From CAWUEZ02 sp963921355 (GTDB taxonomy: Bacteria > Pseudomonadota > Alphaproteobacteria > Thalassobaculales > Thalassobaculaceae), in contig OZ001190.1 of assembly GCA_963921355.3 (NCBI GenBank), positions 930,001 to 994,000 on the forward strand: 64,000 nt of DNA, in the 5' to 3' direction. Below are positions 54,559 to 63,556 of the stretch, piece by piece. A program made the position numbers and the translations under genes. The notes beneath the pieces are model-generated. The model was not told where the DNA came from. It worked only from the letters and a program-made list of their open reading frames with translations, and did no database searches. Within the stretch, counting starts at the first letter, position 1. The number at the start of each line of letters is the position of its first letter.

Positions 54559-55616
54559 GGGATCAGCTCCTCCGGATCGAAAGCGTCGGCACCCGTCCAT
54601 CCGGACCGGGCCTGTTCCATCATGGCCGGATCGATGAAACGCGCAAGCCGCCGGGCCAAGGGCGGCAGGTCGCCAGGGTCGTCGTCCAACCCCGCGGCCA
54701 GCCGGTCGATCACCCGCTCGCGCAGCGCCCAGGCGCAGGCCCAGGTCGTGGTCCGCAGCCAGATCAGCCGGCGGTACAGCAGGACGTCACGGCGGACGCG
54801 CGCCGCCAGGGCCGGCGGCGTCGCCGCCGCCCACGCCCGGTGGAAGGCGACGATATCGGAACGTGTCGCGGTCCCGGTCACCGCCGGATCCCAGGTCAGC
54901 GACGTCGGCAGGCTGGCATGGGCGAGATCGATCGTCGGGCTGTCGTATGTCGGCCGCTCGACATCCAGCAGCACGGCCTCTCCGCCGACCACGATCCTGA
55001 AGTTGCCGGGATGGCAGTCCGACACCGTGAGTGTGGCCGCCGGACGATCGGGTAAGACGTCCGCGGCCCGGCGGGCTGTCTCGAACTCCTCGTCGAGCAG
55101 GGTTCGGATCCGCGTCGCCAGGGCCGGCGCCGCCGCCGCAAGCTGTTCACGGACCACACCGAGCAGATAGGCGACCGGATCGGTCGGATCGACCAGCGGC
55201 CGCCGCCCCGCTGGATCGGGGACCGGCAACCGATGAATCGCCGCCACGGCGCGGGCGATCGCCGGAAGGTCGCCGGGCAAGGCGGGCGGCGCCCCCTCGA
55301 TCCGGTCGACCACCACCGCGCCCCAGGGCAGGTCGGTGCTGACCCGCAGGACCCGATGCAGGCGCGGGACCGATCCGCTCGGCGCCATCCGGCGAAACGC
55401 CTCGATCGCGTAAGTCAGGTTGGCGCGCGGGCTGAGGCCGAGATGGCTCATCCGCGGGACCCGGATCAGCCGGACGGCTCCGTCGGGACAGGTGACCCGC
55501 CAATGCAGATGCACCCGCCCGGCCACCGGGACCGGTTCGACCGCGTCGGGAGACAGTCCCAGGGCAGCGGCCAGTATGTCGGAAGGGACGCGGTCAGCGT
55601 CGGGTTCGGCTACCAT
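54555..55616 (-). CDS. Aminoglycoside phosphotransferase (APH)-like kinase
   Basis: A 353-residue protein kinase-like fold of the APH group. The Brenner-type catalytic loop is LTVSDCHPGNFRIVVGG, and the DFG-like metal site AVLLDVERPTYDSPTIDLAH. The leader GRVHLHWRVTCPDGAVRLIRV is the nucleotide-lobe region. Such chromosomal enzymes often phosphorylate small metabolites, not antibiotics, so resistance should not be assumed. ATG 55616 overlaps the ATG of the divergent glycosyltransferase at CATG. It is translationally coupled to the DUF4169 gene. Confidence 0.82.
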   Translation of the reverse strand: MVAEPDADRVPSDILAAALGLSPDAVEPVPVAGRVHLHWRVTCPDGAVRLIRVPRMSHLGLSPRANLTYAIEAFRRMAPSGSVPRLHRVLRVSTDLPWGAVVVDRIEGAPPALPGDLPAIARAVAAIHRLPVPDPAGRRPLVDPTDPVAYLLGVVREQLAAAAPALATRIRTLLDEEFETARRAADVLPDRPAATLTVSDCHPGNFRIVVGGEAVLLDVERPTYDSPTIDLAHASLPTSLTWDPAVTGTATRSDIVAFHRAWAAATPPALAARVRRDVLLYRRLIWLRTTTWACAWALRERVIDRLAAGLDDDPGDLPPLARRLARFIDPAMMEQARSGWTGADAFDPEELIP

Positions 55617-56454
55617 GGCGGTCCGTCTAGCACAGCCCCCAGACCGACGCATGCCCACAGACCCCCGCATGCCCCCGGACCCCCGCATGCCCCCGGACCC
55701 CCGCATGCCCCCGGACCCCCGCATGCAGCGACCGCGCGCACTCAGGGACGATCCGCAGGCCCAGGTCGGCCCCCCCGGCTCCCGCCGGCTGTCGTTGAGC
55801 GTCGTCGTCACGACGCACAACGACGCCGACCGGCTGAAGCGCTGCCTTGGCGCGCTGGCGACGGCGGCGCGGCGCGGCATCGAGCTGGAGGTGATCGTGG
55901 TCGATGCCGGCTCCGACGACGGCACTGTCGCGGTCGCCGAGGCCCATGATGCGCAGGTCATCATCGACTCTGGCACCCGGGGCGCGCGATTCGCCGCCGG
56001 CGCGAAGGCGGCGACCGGCGAGTGGCTGCTGTTGCTGCGCCCGGAAACCGTGCTCGACCGCGGCTGGGACGCCACGCTGATGGTGTTCGCCAGCGTCGAG
56101 CGCAACCGCGAGCGCGCCGGAATCTTCCCCATGGTGATCGACGGTGATCCGGCCGCTACCTCCCGAATGCGATGGCGGAACCGCTTCATGGCGCTGTTCA
56201 GCGGGGCCCAGGGGATCGTGATCCGCCGGCGCTTCCTGGTACATCTCGGCGGTATCTCGGATCTCGAGCGGGGCGAGGACCTCATGCTGGCCCGGGAACT
56301 CGGGATCGCCCGCGTCGTCCTGTTCGACATCCAGTCCCATGTCGCCGCCGCCGACTGGTCGCGCGCCCCGCGCGACATCGTTCTCGGGATCCTGCGCCTG
56401 GTGCTGTTCCGCCTGCACGTGCCGGTGCGCTGGCTGCAGGCGCTGGGGGACTGA
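55615..56454 (+). CDS. Glycosyltransferase family 2 protein
   Basis: A 279-residue GT2 enzyme. The GT-A core starts LSLSVVVTTHNDADRLKRCL with the donor Asp in VVDAGSDDGTVAVAEA, then GEWLLLLRPETVLDRGW. The C-terminus has no strong membrane anchor. Ahead of the core lie 4 copies of a proline-rich 6-residue repeat (MPPDPR type) encoded by an 18-base tandem repeat, each beginning with ATG. ATG 55615 is used; starts at 55651, 55669, 55687 or 55705 are equally in frame. Sugar donor and acceptor unknown. Confidence 0.82.
   Translation: MAVRLAQPPDRRMPTDPRMPPDPRMPPDPRMPPDPRMQRPRALRDDPQAQVGPPGSRRLSLSVVVTTHNDADRLKRCLGALATAARRGIELEVIVVDAGSDDGTVAVAEAHDAQVIIDSGTRGARFAAGAKAATGEWLLLLRPETVLDRGWDATLMVFASVERNRERAGIFPMVIDGDPAATSRMRWRNRFMALFSGAQGIVIRRRFLVHLGGISDLERGEDLMLARELGIARVVLFDIQSHVAAADWSRAPRDIVLGILRLVLFRLHVPVRWLQALGD
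55651..55722 (+). repeat. 18-base tandem repeat, 4 units
   Basis: Unit ATGCCCCCGGACCCCCGC, first copy diverged (ATGCCCACAGACCCCCGC), then three exact copies at 55669, 55687 and 55705, followed by a partial ATGC. It lies at the 5' end of the GT2 gene and each unit gives an in-frame ATG. Confidence 0.95.
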
Positions 56455-56474
56455 CCGGGAGCGCGAGAAAGACG

Positions 56475-57041
56475 TTAGGGAGCGGTCGGTGAGGCCTTCT
56501 CGCGGGCCCCTTCGTGCTCGCGCAGGCGCGGCAGGATCTCGACGAAATTGCAGGGCCGGAACCGGAAGTCGAGCTGGTGGACCAGGATCTCGTCCCAGGC
56601 ATCACGGCAGGCGCCGGTCGATCCCGGAATCGCGAACAGGTAGGTGCCGCGCGTCACCCCGGCGGTAGCCCGGGACTGCATGGTCGAGGTGCCGATCTTC
56701 TGGAAGCTGAGCCAGCGGAACAGCTCACCGAAGCCGTCGATCCGCTTCTCGTAGATTTCCTCGAAGGCTTCCGGGGTCACGTCCCGACCGGTCAGACCCG
56801 TGCCACCCGTCGCCAGCACGACCTCGACCCCGTCATCGTCGATCCATTGCCGAACCTGGCGCTGGATTTCCGTGCGGTCATCCTTCACCAGAGCCCGATC
56901 CGCCAGAAGGTGACCGGCCGCGGTCAACCGCTCCACCAGGGTGTCGCCCGAGCGGTCCTCGGATAGCGAGCGGGTGTCGGAAACCGTCAGGACGGCGATG
57001 TGAACCGGGACAAAGGGCTGGGTTTCATCGATACCGGGCAT
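56475..57041 (-). CDS. moaB: Molybdenum cofactor biosynthesis protein MoaB
   Basis: A 188-residue MogA/MoaB-type molybdopterin adenylyltransferase. It has IAVLTVSDTRSLSEDRSGDT near the start, the signature LATGGTGLTGRDVTPEAFEE, and PGSTGACRDAWDEILVHQLD. The enzyme adenylates molybdopterin before metal insertion. ATG 57041 lies inside the 3' end of the transglycosylase gene (17-base overlap); a TTG four codons upstream is less likely. Confidence 0.93.
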   Translation of the reverse strand: MPGIDETQPFVPVHIAVLTVSDTRSLSEDRSGDTLVERLTAAGHLLADRALVKDDRTEIQRQVRQWIDDDGVEVVLATGGTGLTGRDVTPEAFEEIYEKRIDGFGELFRWLSFQKIGTSTMQSRATAGVTRGTYLFAIPGSTGACRDAWDEILVHQLDFRFRPCNFVEILPRLREHEGAREKASPTAP

Positions 57042-58899
57042 TGCGGACTTCAAACCCGGTCAGGTCGTCGATCGAGCGATAGACCGCCCAGTCGCCCGCC
57101 GCCACCCGATCCAGCGTCGGAGCGGTCTGGCCGAGCCGGTTCCGATAGATCCAGATGTTGGACAGAACCTTTTCGATGAACTCGCGGGTCTCCCAGGACG
57201 GGATCGACTCGATGAACAGCAGCGGATCATCGTCATAGGACACCGACCGCATCCATTTGCGCAGGTTGCCCGAGCCGGCGTTGTAGGCGACCAGGAGCCG
57301 GAACAGGTCGCCCTCGACCCGTTCCATCGCCATCAGGTGATCGACATAGCGCTGACCGAGCTGGAGGTTCAGCCCCGGCTCATAGAGCTCGTGACGGTCG
57401 TCGAGCTCGTCCGCCTTGTCCATGTAGCTGGCGGTGCGCGGCATCAGCTGCATCAGGCCGCGTGCGCCCCGGCCCGAGCGGGCCCGCGGGTCGAAGCCGG
57501 ATTCCTGGCGGACGATCCCGTAGATCAGCGCACGATCGACCTGGAAGCCGTCATCCGGCGCCCAGGTCGGCACCGGATACAGCGCCGCGTGGTAGATGCG
57601 CCCGGTCGAGAACCGGATGATGCCGCCGAGACGGATCGCCAGACCCGGCATGTTGTGACGGGCGGCAATCGCCATCAGCGGCTCGCGCAGGGACGGATCC
57701 AGGCGCGGGAAGAGTTTGCGCCACTCGCGTTCGGCCCGGCTGCTCTGGCCGACCTGCATCAGCGCCAGCGCACGGCGCGCCCCTTCGTGCTTCAGCAGGG
57801 CCGCCATCTTGCGCTCGGAAATCTCGGGCAATGACCAGTCGAACGGGATCTCTACCCCGAGCGCCCGGCGCCCCAGAAGACCGTAGAACGTCATCGGATA
57901 CTGCGCCGCACGGGCCAACCAGCGCGTCGAATCGGCCGGCTTGCGGAGTTTCAGGGCGGCGCGCCCGGCCCAATAGGCACCGGCCGAACGCTGCGCCCGC
58001 GACGCCCGCTCCGCCCGGGCCAGGTTGGCGAAATGACCTTCGGCCTGCTCGATCTCGCCAAGCCGCCAGGCGGCGATGCCGGCCGCCCAGTACACCGCCG
58101 GGACCTCGTCGCCGGCTTCGCGCGCGCTCTTGGAGGCGAGCCGCAGCGCTTCCTGGTCCTTGCCGAAGATGAAGTAGGCCTTGGCGATCTTGCCGCGCTG
58201 CTCGGCGAACTCGACCGGATCGAACAGCTTGCGGGCCTGTGCACCGTCCAGTTCACGCAAGGCGCCCGTCGGCCAACCCTGACGGATCAGCCGGCGGATC
58301 TTGCGCTTCATCGCGTTGACCGCCTTCTGCTCGGCGTTCGACCGCTGGCGCGGCGACACGTAGAACCGGGCGTCGCGCACCGCATCGGCGCCGCTGCCGC
58401 CGAGATAGCCACGAATTGGGCGCTTCGGTCCCTTGGCGGATGCCGGTTTGCGCTTAAGGCCCAGTCGGTAGAGACGATTGGCGTCCGGGTGATCGCCGTA
58501 CTCCGCCAGCCAGGCCTTCAACTCCGGCCACGGAGTCCGGTAGGCGGTCGGGTGCAGATAGCGCTGGGCCTCGACATGGCCCATCAGAATTTGATTCTCG
58601 ACCCGGCGAATCAGCCGGTCGGCGGCGGTCAGGTCACCCACCCGCTGGAGTTCGAAGATCTCCCGGTACGTCCGGGCGTCCGCCTGGGTGAGGATACGGG
58701 GCAGCGGCTGGGCCGCCTGCAACCGGGAACCATCGATGCTCGGCAGCGGAAGAAGCGCGGTTTCCTGCGCTTGAGCCGGCGCGCCGTTTGCCATCGCCCC
58801 AGACACAAGGGCGACCAGCGCAGCCGAAAGGCAAGCGAACAGGCTGCCGTGACGTCGCGACGGGCGAGTCGGATTGTGGCTGAAATGTGGCGGGACCAT
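57025..58899 (-). CDS. Soluble lytic transglycosylase (Slt family)
   Basis: A 624-residue periplasmic peptidoglycan lyase. A signal peptide (SLFACLSAALVALVSGAMA) is followed by a long helical superhelix (residues ~60-450) and the C-terminal SLT catalytic domain. The catalytic Glu is in IVRQESGFDPRARSGRGARG, next to LMQLMPRTASYM, and NLQLGQRYVDHLM and LLVAYNAGSGNLRKWM follow. It cuts the glycan strands with 1,6-anhydro product formation. ATG 58899 is chosen; upstream in-frame sequence is not signal-like. Confidence 0.92.
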   Translation of the reverse strand: MVPPHFSHNPTRPSRRHGSLFACLSAALVALVSGAMANGAPAQAQETALLPLPSIDGSRLQAAQPLPRILTQADARTYREIFELQRVGDLTAADRLIRRVENQILMGHVEAQRYLHPTAYRTPWPELKAWLAEYGDHPDANRLYRLGLKRKPASAKGPKRPIRGYLGGSGADAVRDARFYVSPRQRSNAEQKAVNAMKRKIRRLIRQGWPTGALRELDGAQARKLFDPVEFAEQRGKIAKAYFIFGKDQEALRLASKSAREAGDEVPAVYWAAGIAAWRLGEIEQAEGHFANLARAERASRAQRSAGAYWAGRAALKLRKPADSTRWLARAAQYPMTFYGLLGRRALGVEIPFDWSLPEISERKMAALLKHEGARRALALMQVGQSSRAEREWRKLFPRLDPSLREPLMAIAARHNMPGLAIRLGGIIRFSTGRIYHAALYPVPTWAPDDGFQVDRALIYGIVRQESGFDPRARSGRGARGLMQLMPRTASYMDKADELDDRHELYEPGLNLQLGQRYVDHLMAMERVEGDLFRLLVAYNAGSGNLRKWMRSVSYDDDPLLFIESIPSWETREFIEKVLSNIWIYRNRLGQTAPTLDRVAAGDWAVYRSIDDLTGFEVRNARYR

Positions 58900-59077
58900 A
58901 GATTTGACGTAACCCGAATTCCAGGGCATCGGCAAGGCGAAGTGCCAGACCCGAGCCCTGAAATCTGTGGATAACTCCCCCCGATGCGACACTGGTCTCT
59001 TGTTTTGCAATGATCCGGCCGCATCTGGCGCCGGATCGCAAGAAAATTCCGCCAAGGCCGCGCTGCGGAGCGGAATA

Positions 59078-59944
59078 TTACTCCGCTTTCGGTCCTTCCT
59101 GCAGGTGCCGCTTCAGGCTCAGCAAGTCCTTCCAGGAATTGGATTTTTGCCCCGGTGATCGGAGCAGAAATGCCGGGTGATAGGTCGCCAGCGCCGGAAT
59201 CGTCTTCCCGCCGCCCGGCGGTGACCAGTCAAACCATCTCCCGCGCAACCGCATGATGCCCTCTTTCCGGCTCAGAAGGGTCTTTGCGGAGGTGCCTCCG
59301 GCCAGGACCAGCACCTGTGGCGCCGCCAATTCGATATGACGTTCGACGAAGGGCATGCAGACGGCGATTTCGGCTTGAGTGGGTTGACGGTTCCCGGGCG
59401 GGCGCCATGGCAGGATGTTGGTGATGTAGACGCTGTCCTGACGCGACAGGCCGACGCTCTCGAGCATCCGGTCGAGCAATTGACCGCTGACGCCGACGAA
59501 GGGCTTGCCCTGGCGATCCTCGTCAGCGCCCGGCGCCTCGCCGACAATCATCACCGCCGCGCCGGGAACGCCATCGGCAAACACGGTGTTGGTGGCCGTG
59601 ACCTTGAGGGGACAGCCCTCGAATGCCCGGACGGCGGCATCGAGTTCCGCCAGCGTGCCGGCGGCGCGCGCCGTCTCGCGCGCGGCGTGGACAGGTTGGG
59701 TGACCTGGGCATCCGGAGCGACCGGCGCCACCCGCGGCGGTGATGCTTGCCGCATCGGGTCAGGGGACGCCGGCGGGTCGATGCCAGGTGCTGTGGTGGT
59801 AGTGTTCCGGGGCGCTTGAGTCGGTGGCGGAGAGGCAGCCTTGAAGTGATCAACCGGATGATCGGTAATCGCTTCGTCGACGCCGGCGTCAACGTACCAG
59901 CGCAGCAGGGCCTCTGCAGTCGACCGTTGATCGTCGCCTGTCAT
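59078..59944 (-). CDS. Uracil-DNA glycosylase family 4-like protein
   Basis: A 288-residue protein. After a Pro/Thr-rich N-terminal extension of about 100 residues comes the family 4 core: VGEAPGADEDRQGKPFVG, VYITNILPWRPPGNRQPT and LATYHPAFLLRSP. Classical family 4 enzymes hold a [4Fe-4S] cluster through four cysteines. Here the ITNI-x-x-C cysteine is Trp and only two cysteines are seen (FEGC, AVCMPF), so the cluster is probably absent. It is expected to excise uracil from DNA. It diverges from ETF-QO over a 154-base gap. Confidence 0.85.
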   Translation of the reverse strand: MTGDDQRSTAEALLRWYVDAGVDEAITDHPVDHFKAASPPPTQAPRNTTTTAPGIDPPASPDPMRQASPPRVAPVAPDAQVTQPVHAARETARAAGTLAELDAAVRAFEGCPLKVTATNTVFADGVPGAAVMIVGEAPGADEDRQGKPFVGVSGQLLDRMLESVGLSRQDSVYITNILPWRPPGNRQPTQAEIAVCMPFVERHIELAAPQVLVLAGGTSAKTLLSRKEGIMRLRGRWFDWSPPGGGKTIPALATYHPAFLLRSPGQKSNSWKDLLSLKRHLQEGPKAE

Positions 59945-60098
59945 CGTCGAACCCTGGCTTGCCTGTCGACGCCCTGCCGCGACGGTCGGTCACGGCGGGC
60001 CGCTGACCCTGGAGTCTGCTTCATGGCTGATATATGACAGGTCGGATAGCGCTCGACCATGGGCGAGCGACGGGAATGGGGCGGCCGGGAGCTTTCGC

Positions 60099-61739
60099 AT
60101 GGAACGCGAATCGATGGAGTGCGATGTCGTGATTGTCGGGGCGGGCCCCGCGGGCCTGTCGGCGGCGATCCGGCTGCGGCAACTCTGCGCGGAGAACGAT
60201 GTCGACCTGTCCGTCGTTGTCCTGGAGAAGGGAGCGGAGGTCGGCGCCCATATCCTGTCCGGCGCCGTTATGGAGCCTCGGGCCCTCGACGAGCTGTTCC
60301 CGGACTGGAAGGAGCGTGGCGCGCCGCTCAACACACCGGCCACCGAAGACCTGTTCCTGTTCCTGACGAAGGGCAGCGCGCTCAGGCTGCCGACGCCGCC
60401 GGCCATGAACAATCATGGCAACTACATTGTCAGCCTGGCCAATGTCTGCCGCTGGCTCGGCGAGCAGGCCGAAGCCGCCGGGGTCGAGATCTATCCCGGC
60501 TTCGCCGCGTCCGAGGTGCTGTATCACGAGGACGGCAGCGTCAAAGGCGTGGCCACCGGCGACATGGGCATCGGCAAGGATGGCGAGCAGACGGCCAACT
60601 ATCAGCCGGGAATGGAACTGCATGCCAAGGTCACGCTGTTCGCCGAGGGCTGCCGCGGGTCACTCACCAAGGACCTGTTCGAGCGCTTCGACCTGCGGAA
60701 GGACTGCGATCCGCAGACGTATGCCATCGGGATCAAGGAGCTCTGGGAGATCGATCCCGAAAAGCACCACCAGGGGCGGATCGTCCACACCATCGGATGG
60801 CCCGTGGACGGCAACACCTATGGCGGATCCTTCCTGTACCACCTGGAGGACAACCAGGTCGCTGTCGGCTTCGTGATCGGGCTCGACTACCAGAACCCGT
60901 TCCTGTCGCCGTTCGAGGAGTTCCAGCGCTTCAAGCAGCACCCGGCGATCCGGCCGATCTTCGAGGGCGGGCGTCGGATTTCCTACGGGGCCCGCGCGCT
61001 GAACGAAGGGGGCCTGCAATCGATTCCGAAGCTGACCTTTCCCGGGGGCGCGATTGTCGGCTGCGCGGCCGGATTCCTCAACGTGCCCAAGATCAAGGGC
61101 AGCCACAACGCCATGAAATCCGGCATGACCGCGGTCGAGGCGATCTTCGAGCGGCTGCGGGGCGGTGATGCGCCGCAAGGTGTGGAGCCCACCGCCTATC
61201 CGGAGATGCTCAAGAAGACCTGGGTCTGGGACGAGCTCTACAAGGTGCGCAACATCCGGCCGTCGTTCCGTCTGGGCCTGCTCGGTGGCCTCGCCTACTC
61301 CGCCCTGGATACGCTGGTCCTGCGCGGACGGGCCCCGTGGACCCTGCATCACCATGCCGACCACGAATCCCTGATGCCGGCCGCCCATGCGATTCCGATC
61401 GACTACCCGAAGCCGGACGGCGAGGTCAGTTTCGATCGGTTGTCGTCGGTGTTCCTGTCGAACACCAACCATGAGGAAAATCAGCCGGCGCATCTCACGC
61501 TGAAGGACGCCAGCGTTCCGGTGGACTACAATCTTCGGCTCTACGATGCGCCGGAGCAGCGCTACTGTCCCGCGGGCGTTTACGAGATCGTTCGCGACGA
61601 GGACGGCGACAACCCGAAGCTTCAGATCAACGCGCAGAACTGCGTTCACTGCAAAACGTGTGACATCAAAGATCCGAGCCAGAACATCAAATGGGTCGTC
61701 CCCGAAGGCGGGGGCGGGCCCGTCTACCCCAACATGTGA
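60099..61739 (+). CDS. Electron transfer flavoprotein-ubiquinone oxidoreductase
   Basis: A 546-residue inner-membrane-associated flavoprotein that passes electrons from ETF to ubiquinone. FAD motif CDVVIVGAGPAGLSAAIRL opens the protein. The middle shows GAHILSGAVMEPRALDELFP and the quinone-side text VGFVIGLDYQNPFLSPFEEF. The C-terminal [4Fe-4S] site is CPAGVYE plus NCVHCKTCDIKDPSQNIKW. GGGAG seven bases upstream supports the ATG. It serves beta-oxidation and amino-acid catabolism. A TPR lipoprotein gene starts 8 bases after the stop. Confidence 0.97.
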   Translation: MERESMECDVVIVGAGPAGLSAAIRLRQLCAENDVDLSVVVLEKGAEVGAHILSGAVMEPRALDELFPDWKERGAPLNTPATEDLFLFLTKGSALRLPTPPAMNNHGNYIVSLANVCRWLGEQAEAAGVEIYPGFAASEVLYHEDGSVKGVATGDMGIGKDGEQTANYQPGMELHAKVTLFAEGCRGSLTKDLFERFDLRKDCDPQTYAIGIKELWEIDPEKHHQGRIVHTIGWPVDGNTYGGSFLYHLEDNQVAVGFVIGLDYQNPFLSPFEEFQRFKQHPAIRPIFEGGRRISYGARALNEGGLQSIPKLTFPGGAIVGCAAGFLNVPKIKGSHNAMKSGMTAVEAIFERLRGGDAPQGVEPTAYPEMLKKTWVWDELYKVRNIRPSFRLGLLGGLAYSALDTLVLRGRAPWTLHHHADHESLMPAAHAIPIDYPKPDGEVSFDRLSSVFLSNTNHEENQPAHLTLKDASVPVDYNLRLYDAPEQRYCPAGVYEIVRDEDGDNPKLQINAQNCVHCKTCDIKDPSQNIKWVVPEGGGGPVYPNM

Positions 61740-61746
61740 GGGTCGC

Positions 61747-63531
61747 GTGGGGCTGAAACGCCGTTCCAGAGACTTCCGTCCGACGCTGGTGGCCGGCCTC
61801 CTGGCCGTTACCCTCAGCGCCTGCGCCACCCAGCAAACACCACTGCCGCCACTGTCGCCGTCGGCTGCCCAGCCCGCCGGACTCGATTATGATCGGATTT
61901 CGGTGTCCGGCGCGTATCTCGCGGGCCGGCACGCCGACCGGAGCCGCGACGTCCGCGAGGCCAGCGCCCTGATGGACCGGGTGCTGGCCGCCGATCGGGG
62001 CGGACTTGCACTCAAACGCCGGGCTTTCATGCTGCGGCTCGACGACGGCCAGTTCGACGCGGCCGGTGAGCTGGCCGAGGAGGTTGCGGCGACTCTCAAC
62101 GGTGACGCACCGGTCGCCAACATTTTTCTGACGGTCGGGAACTTCCAGGAAGGCGACTATGAGCAGGCCCAGAAACGGCTCGACCGGCTGCCGGACAACC
62201 GGCTGAACCGCATTCTGAAGCCGCTCGTTTCAGCCTGGATCGCGGTCGGACGGGGTGACCTCCCGGCGGCCGATGCCGCGGTTGAAAGCCTCAGGGACAC
62301 CGAGGGCTTTTCCGCCCTGCACGCGCTGCACGCGGCCATGTTGGCAGACGCGGCGGGCGACCCGGTGCTCGCGCGTTCGCGGTACGAGGCCGCGTTGGAC
62401 GCGTTGGAGCACCCACCGCTGCGAATTCGGCTGACCGTCTCTGATTTCCTGGCACGGTCCGGATCGCCGGACGCGGCGCTTGAGATCTCGCTTGGCGGCG
62501 GCAACGGGGTCGCCGACCCGGCCGATATCCGTCGCCATGTCGAGGCGATCGCCGACAGGCGGCCTGCCGGGGCGCCGCTGGCGCCGGTCGACGGATTGGC
62601 CCTGGCGTTTTTCGATCTGGCCAGTGCCCTGCAGCGCGATCGGCGGTCCGAGATCGCGATGATTTTCGCCCGGTTCGCCCTGCATCTGGACCCAGAGTTC
62701 CACCTCGCCGCCCTGCTGGTGGCGGAGATCCTGGACGACCGGGGCCAGCATGAAGCTGCGCTCGCGCTCTATGACACACTGCCGGACACGTCCGCCTACG
62801 GGCTGATGGCGGAATTGCGCGCCGTCAGCAGCCTGGAGGATCTTGACCGGATCGACGCGGCCGCCACCCGTCTTGAGGGATCCGCCGCCGCGCGCCAGCG
62901 CTTGACGGACCCGCTGGTCCGGCTGGGAGACCTGTACCGCGGGCAGGAACGATGGGATGACGCGGTGGATGCCTATGACCGGGCATTCCAGCGGATCGAG
63001 GCCGGCACGGATGCCAATTGGTCTTTGTACTACTCAAGGGGTATTGCCCTGGAGCGCGCAGCCCGCTGGTCCAGGGCTGAATCGGATTTCCTGAGGGCTT
63101 TAGAGCTGCGTCCCGATCAGCCCTATGTTCTGAACTACCTCGGCTATACCTGGGTCGATCAGGGCACCAACCTGGACCGCGCTACCGAGATGATCGAGCG
63201 GGCGGTGTCGCTACGCCCCAATGACGGCTATATCGTCGACAGCCTCGGCTGGGCGATGTATCGGCAGGGCCGGTTCGACGAGGCTGTCGTGCATCTCGAA
63301 AGGGCGGTCGAGTTGCGGCCGGTCGACCCCACGATCAACGACCATCTCGGCGACGCCTACTGGCAGGTCGGTCGGCGGTATGAGGCACGCTTTCAATGGC
63401 GCCGGGCCTTGAATTTCGGGGCCGATGAGGCGCTGGCCTCGGTGATCGAGCGCAAGCTCAAGGGCGGGTTGCCTGGCCGACAGTCCAGAACGGTCGACGC
63501 CGCCGCCGCTGCCCGGGATGCCGAGAGCTGA
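61747..63531 (+). CDS. TPR-repeat lipoprotein
   Basis: A 594-residue protein. A lipoprotein signal ends LLAVTLSACATQQT. The rest is TPR-like helices; the best repeats are in the C-terminal third: LGDLYRGQERWDDAVDAYDR, LRALELRPDQPYVLNYLGYT and ALGWAMYRQGRFDEAVVHLE-like text. GTG 61747 is the start: GAGGG precedes it by 4 bases and the lipobox sits at the proper distance. A TPR lipoprotein between ETF-QO and ispE is common in related genomes; its role is probably protein-protein interaction in the envelope. Confidence 0.88.
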   Translation: MGLKRRSRDFRPTLVAGLLAVTLSACATQQTPLPPLSPSAAQPAGLDYDRISVSGAYLAGRHADRSRDVREASALMDRVLAADRGGLALKRRAFMLRLDDGQFDAAGELAEEVAATLNGDAPVANIFLTVGNFQEGDYEQAQKRLDRLPDNRLNRILKPLVSAWIAVGRGDLPAADAAVESLRDTEGFSALHALHAAMLADAAGDPVLARSRYEAALDALEHPPLRIRLTVSDFLARSGSPDAALEISLGGGNGVADPADIRRHVEAIADRRPAGAPLAPVDGLALAFFDLASALQRDRRSEIAMIFARFALHLDPEFHLAALLVAEILDDRGQHEAALALYDTLPDTSAYGLMAELRAVSSLEDLDRIDAAATRLEGSAAARQRLTDPLVRLGDLYRGQERWDDAVDAYDRAFQRIEAGTDANWSLYYSRGIALERAARWSRAESDFLRALELRPDQPYVLNYLGYTWVDQGTNLDRATEMIERAVSLRPNDGYIVDSLGWAMYRQGRFDEAVVHLERAVELRPVDPTINDHLGDAYWQVGRRYEARFQWRRALNFGADEALASVIERKLKGGLPGRQSRTVDAAAAARDAES

Positions 63532-63556
63532 TCCGGTCCCGGTCATCGCCGATCCC

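Noticed and set aside
54555..55616. Antibiotic resistance kinase
   Set aside because: Only the general phosphotransferase fold is seen; context is housekeeping, so resistance is unsupported.
55651..55722. Possible CRISPR array
   Set aside because: Units are 18 bases, tandem without spacers, and lie in a coding frame; no cas gene nearby.
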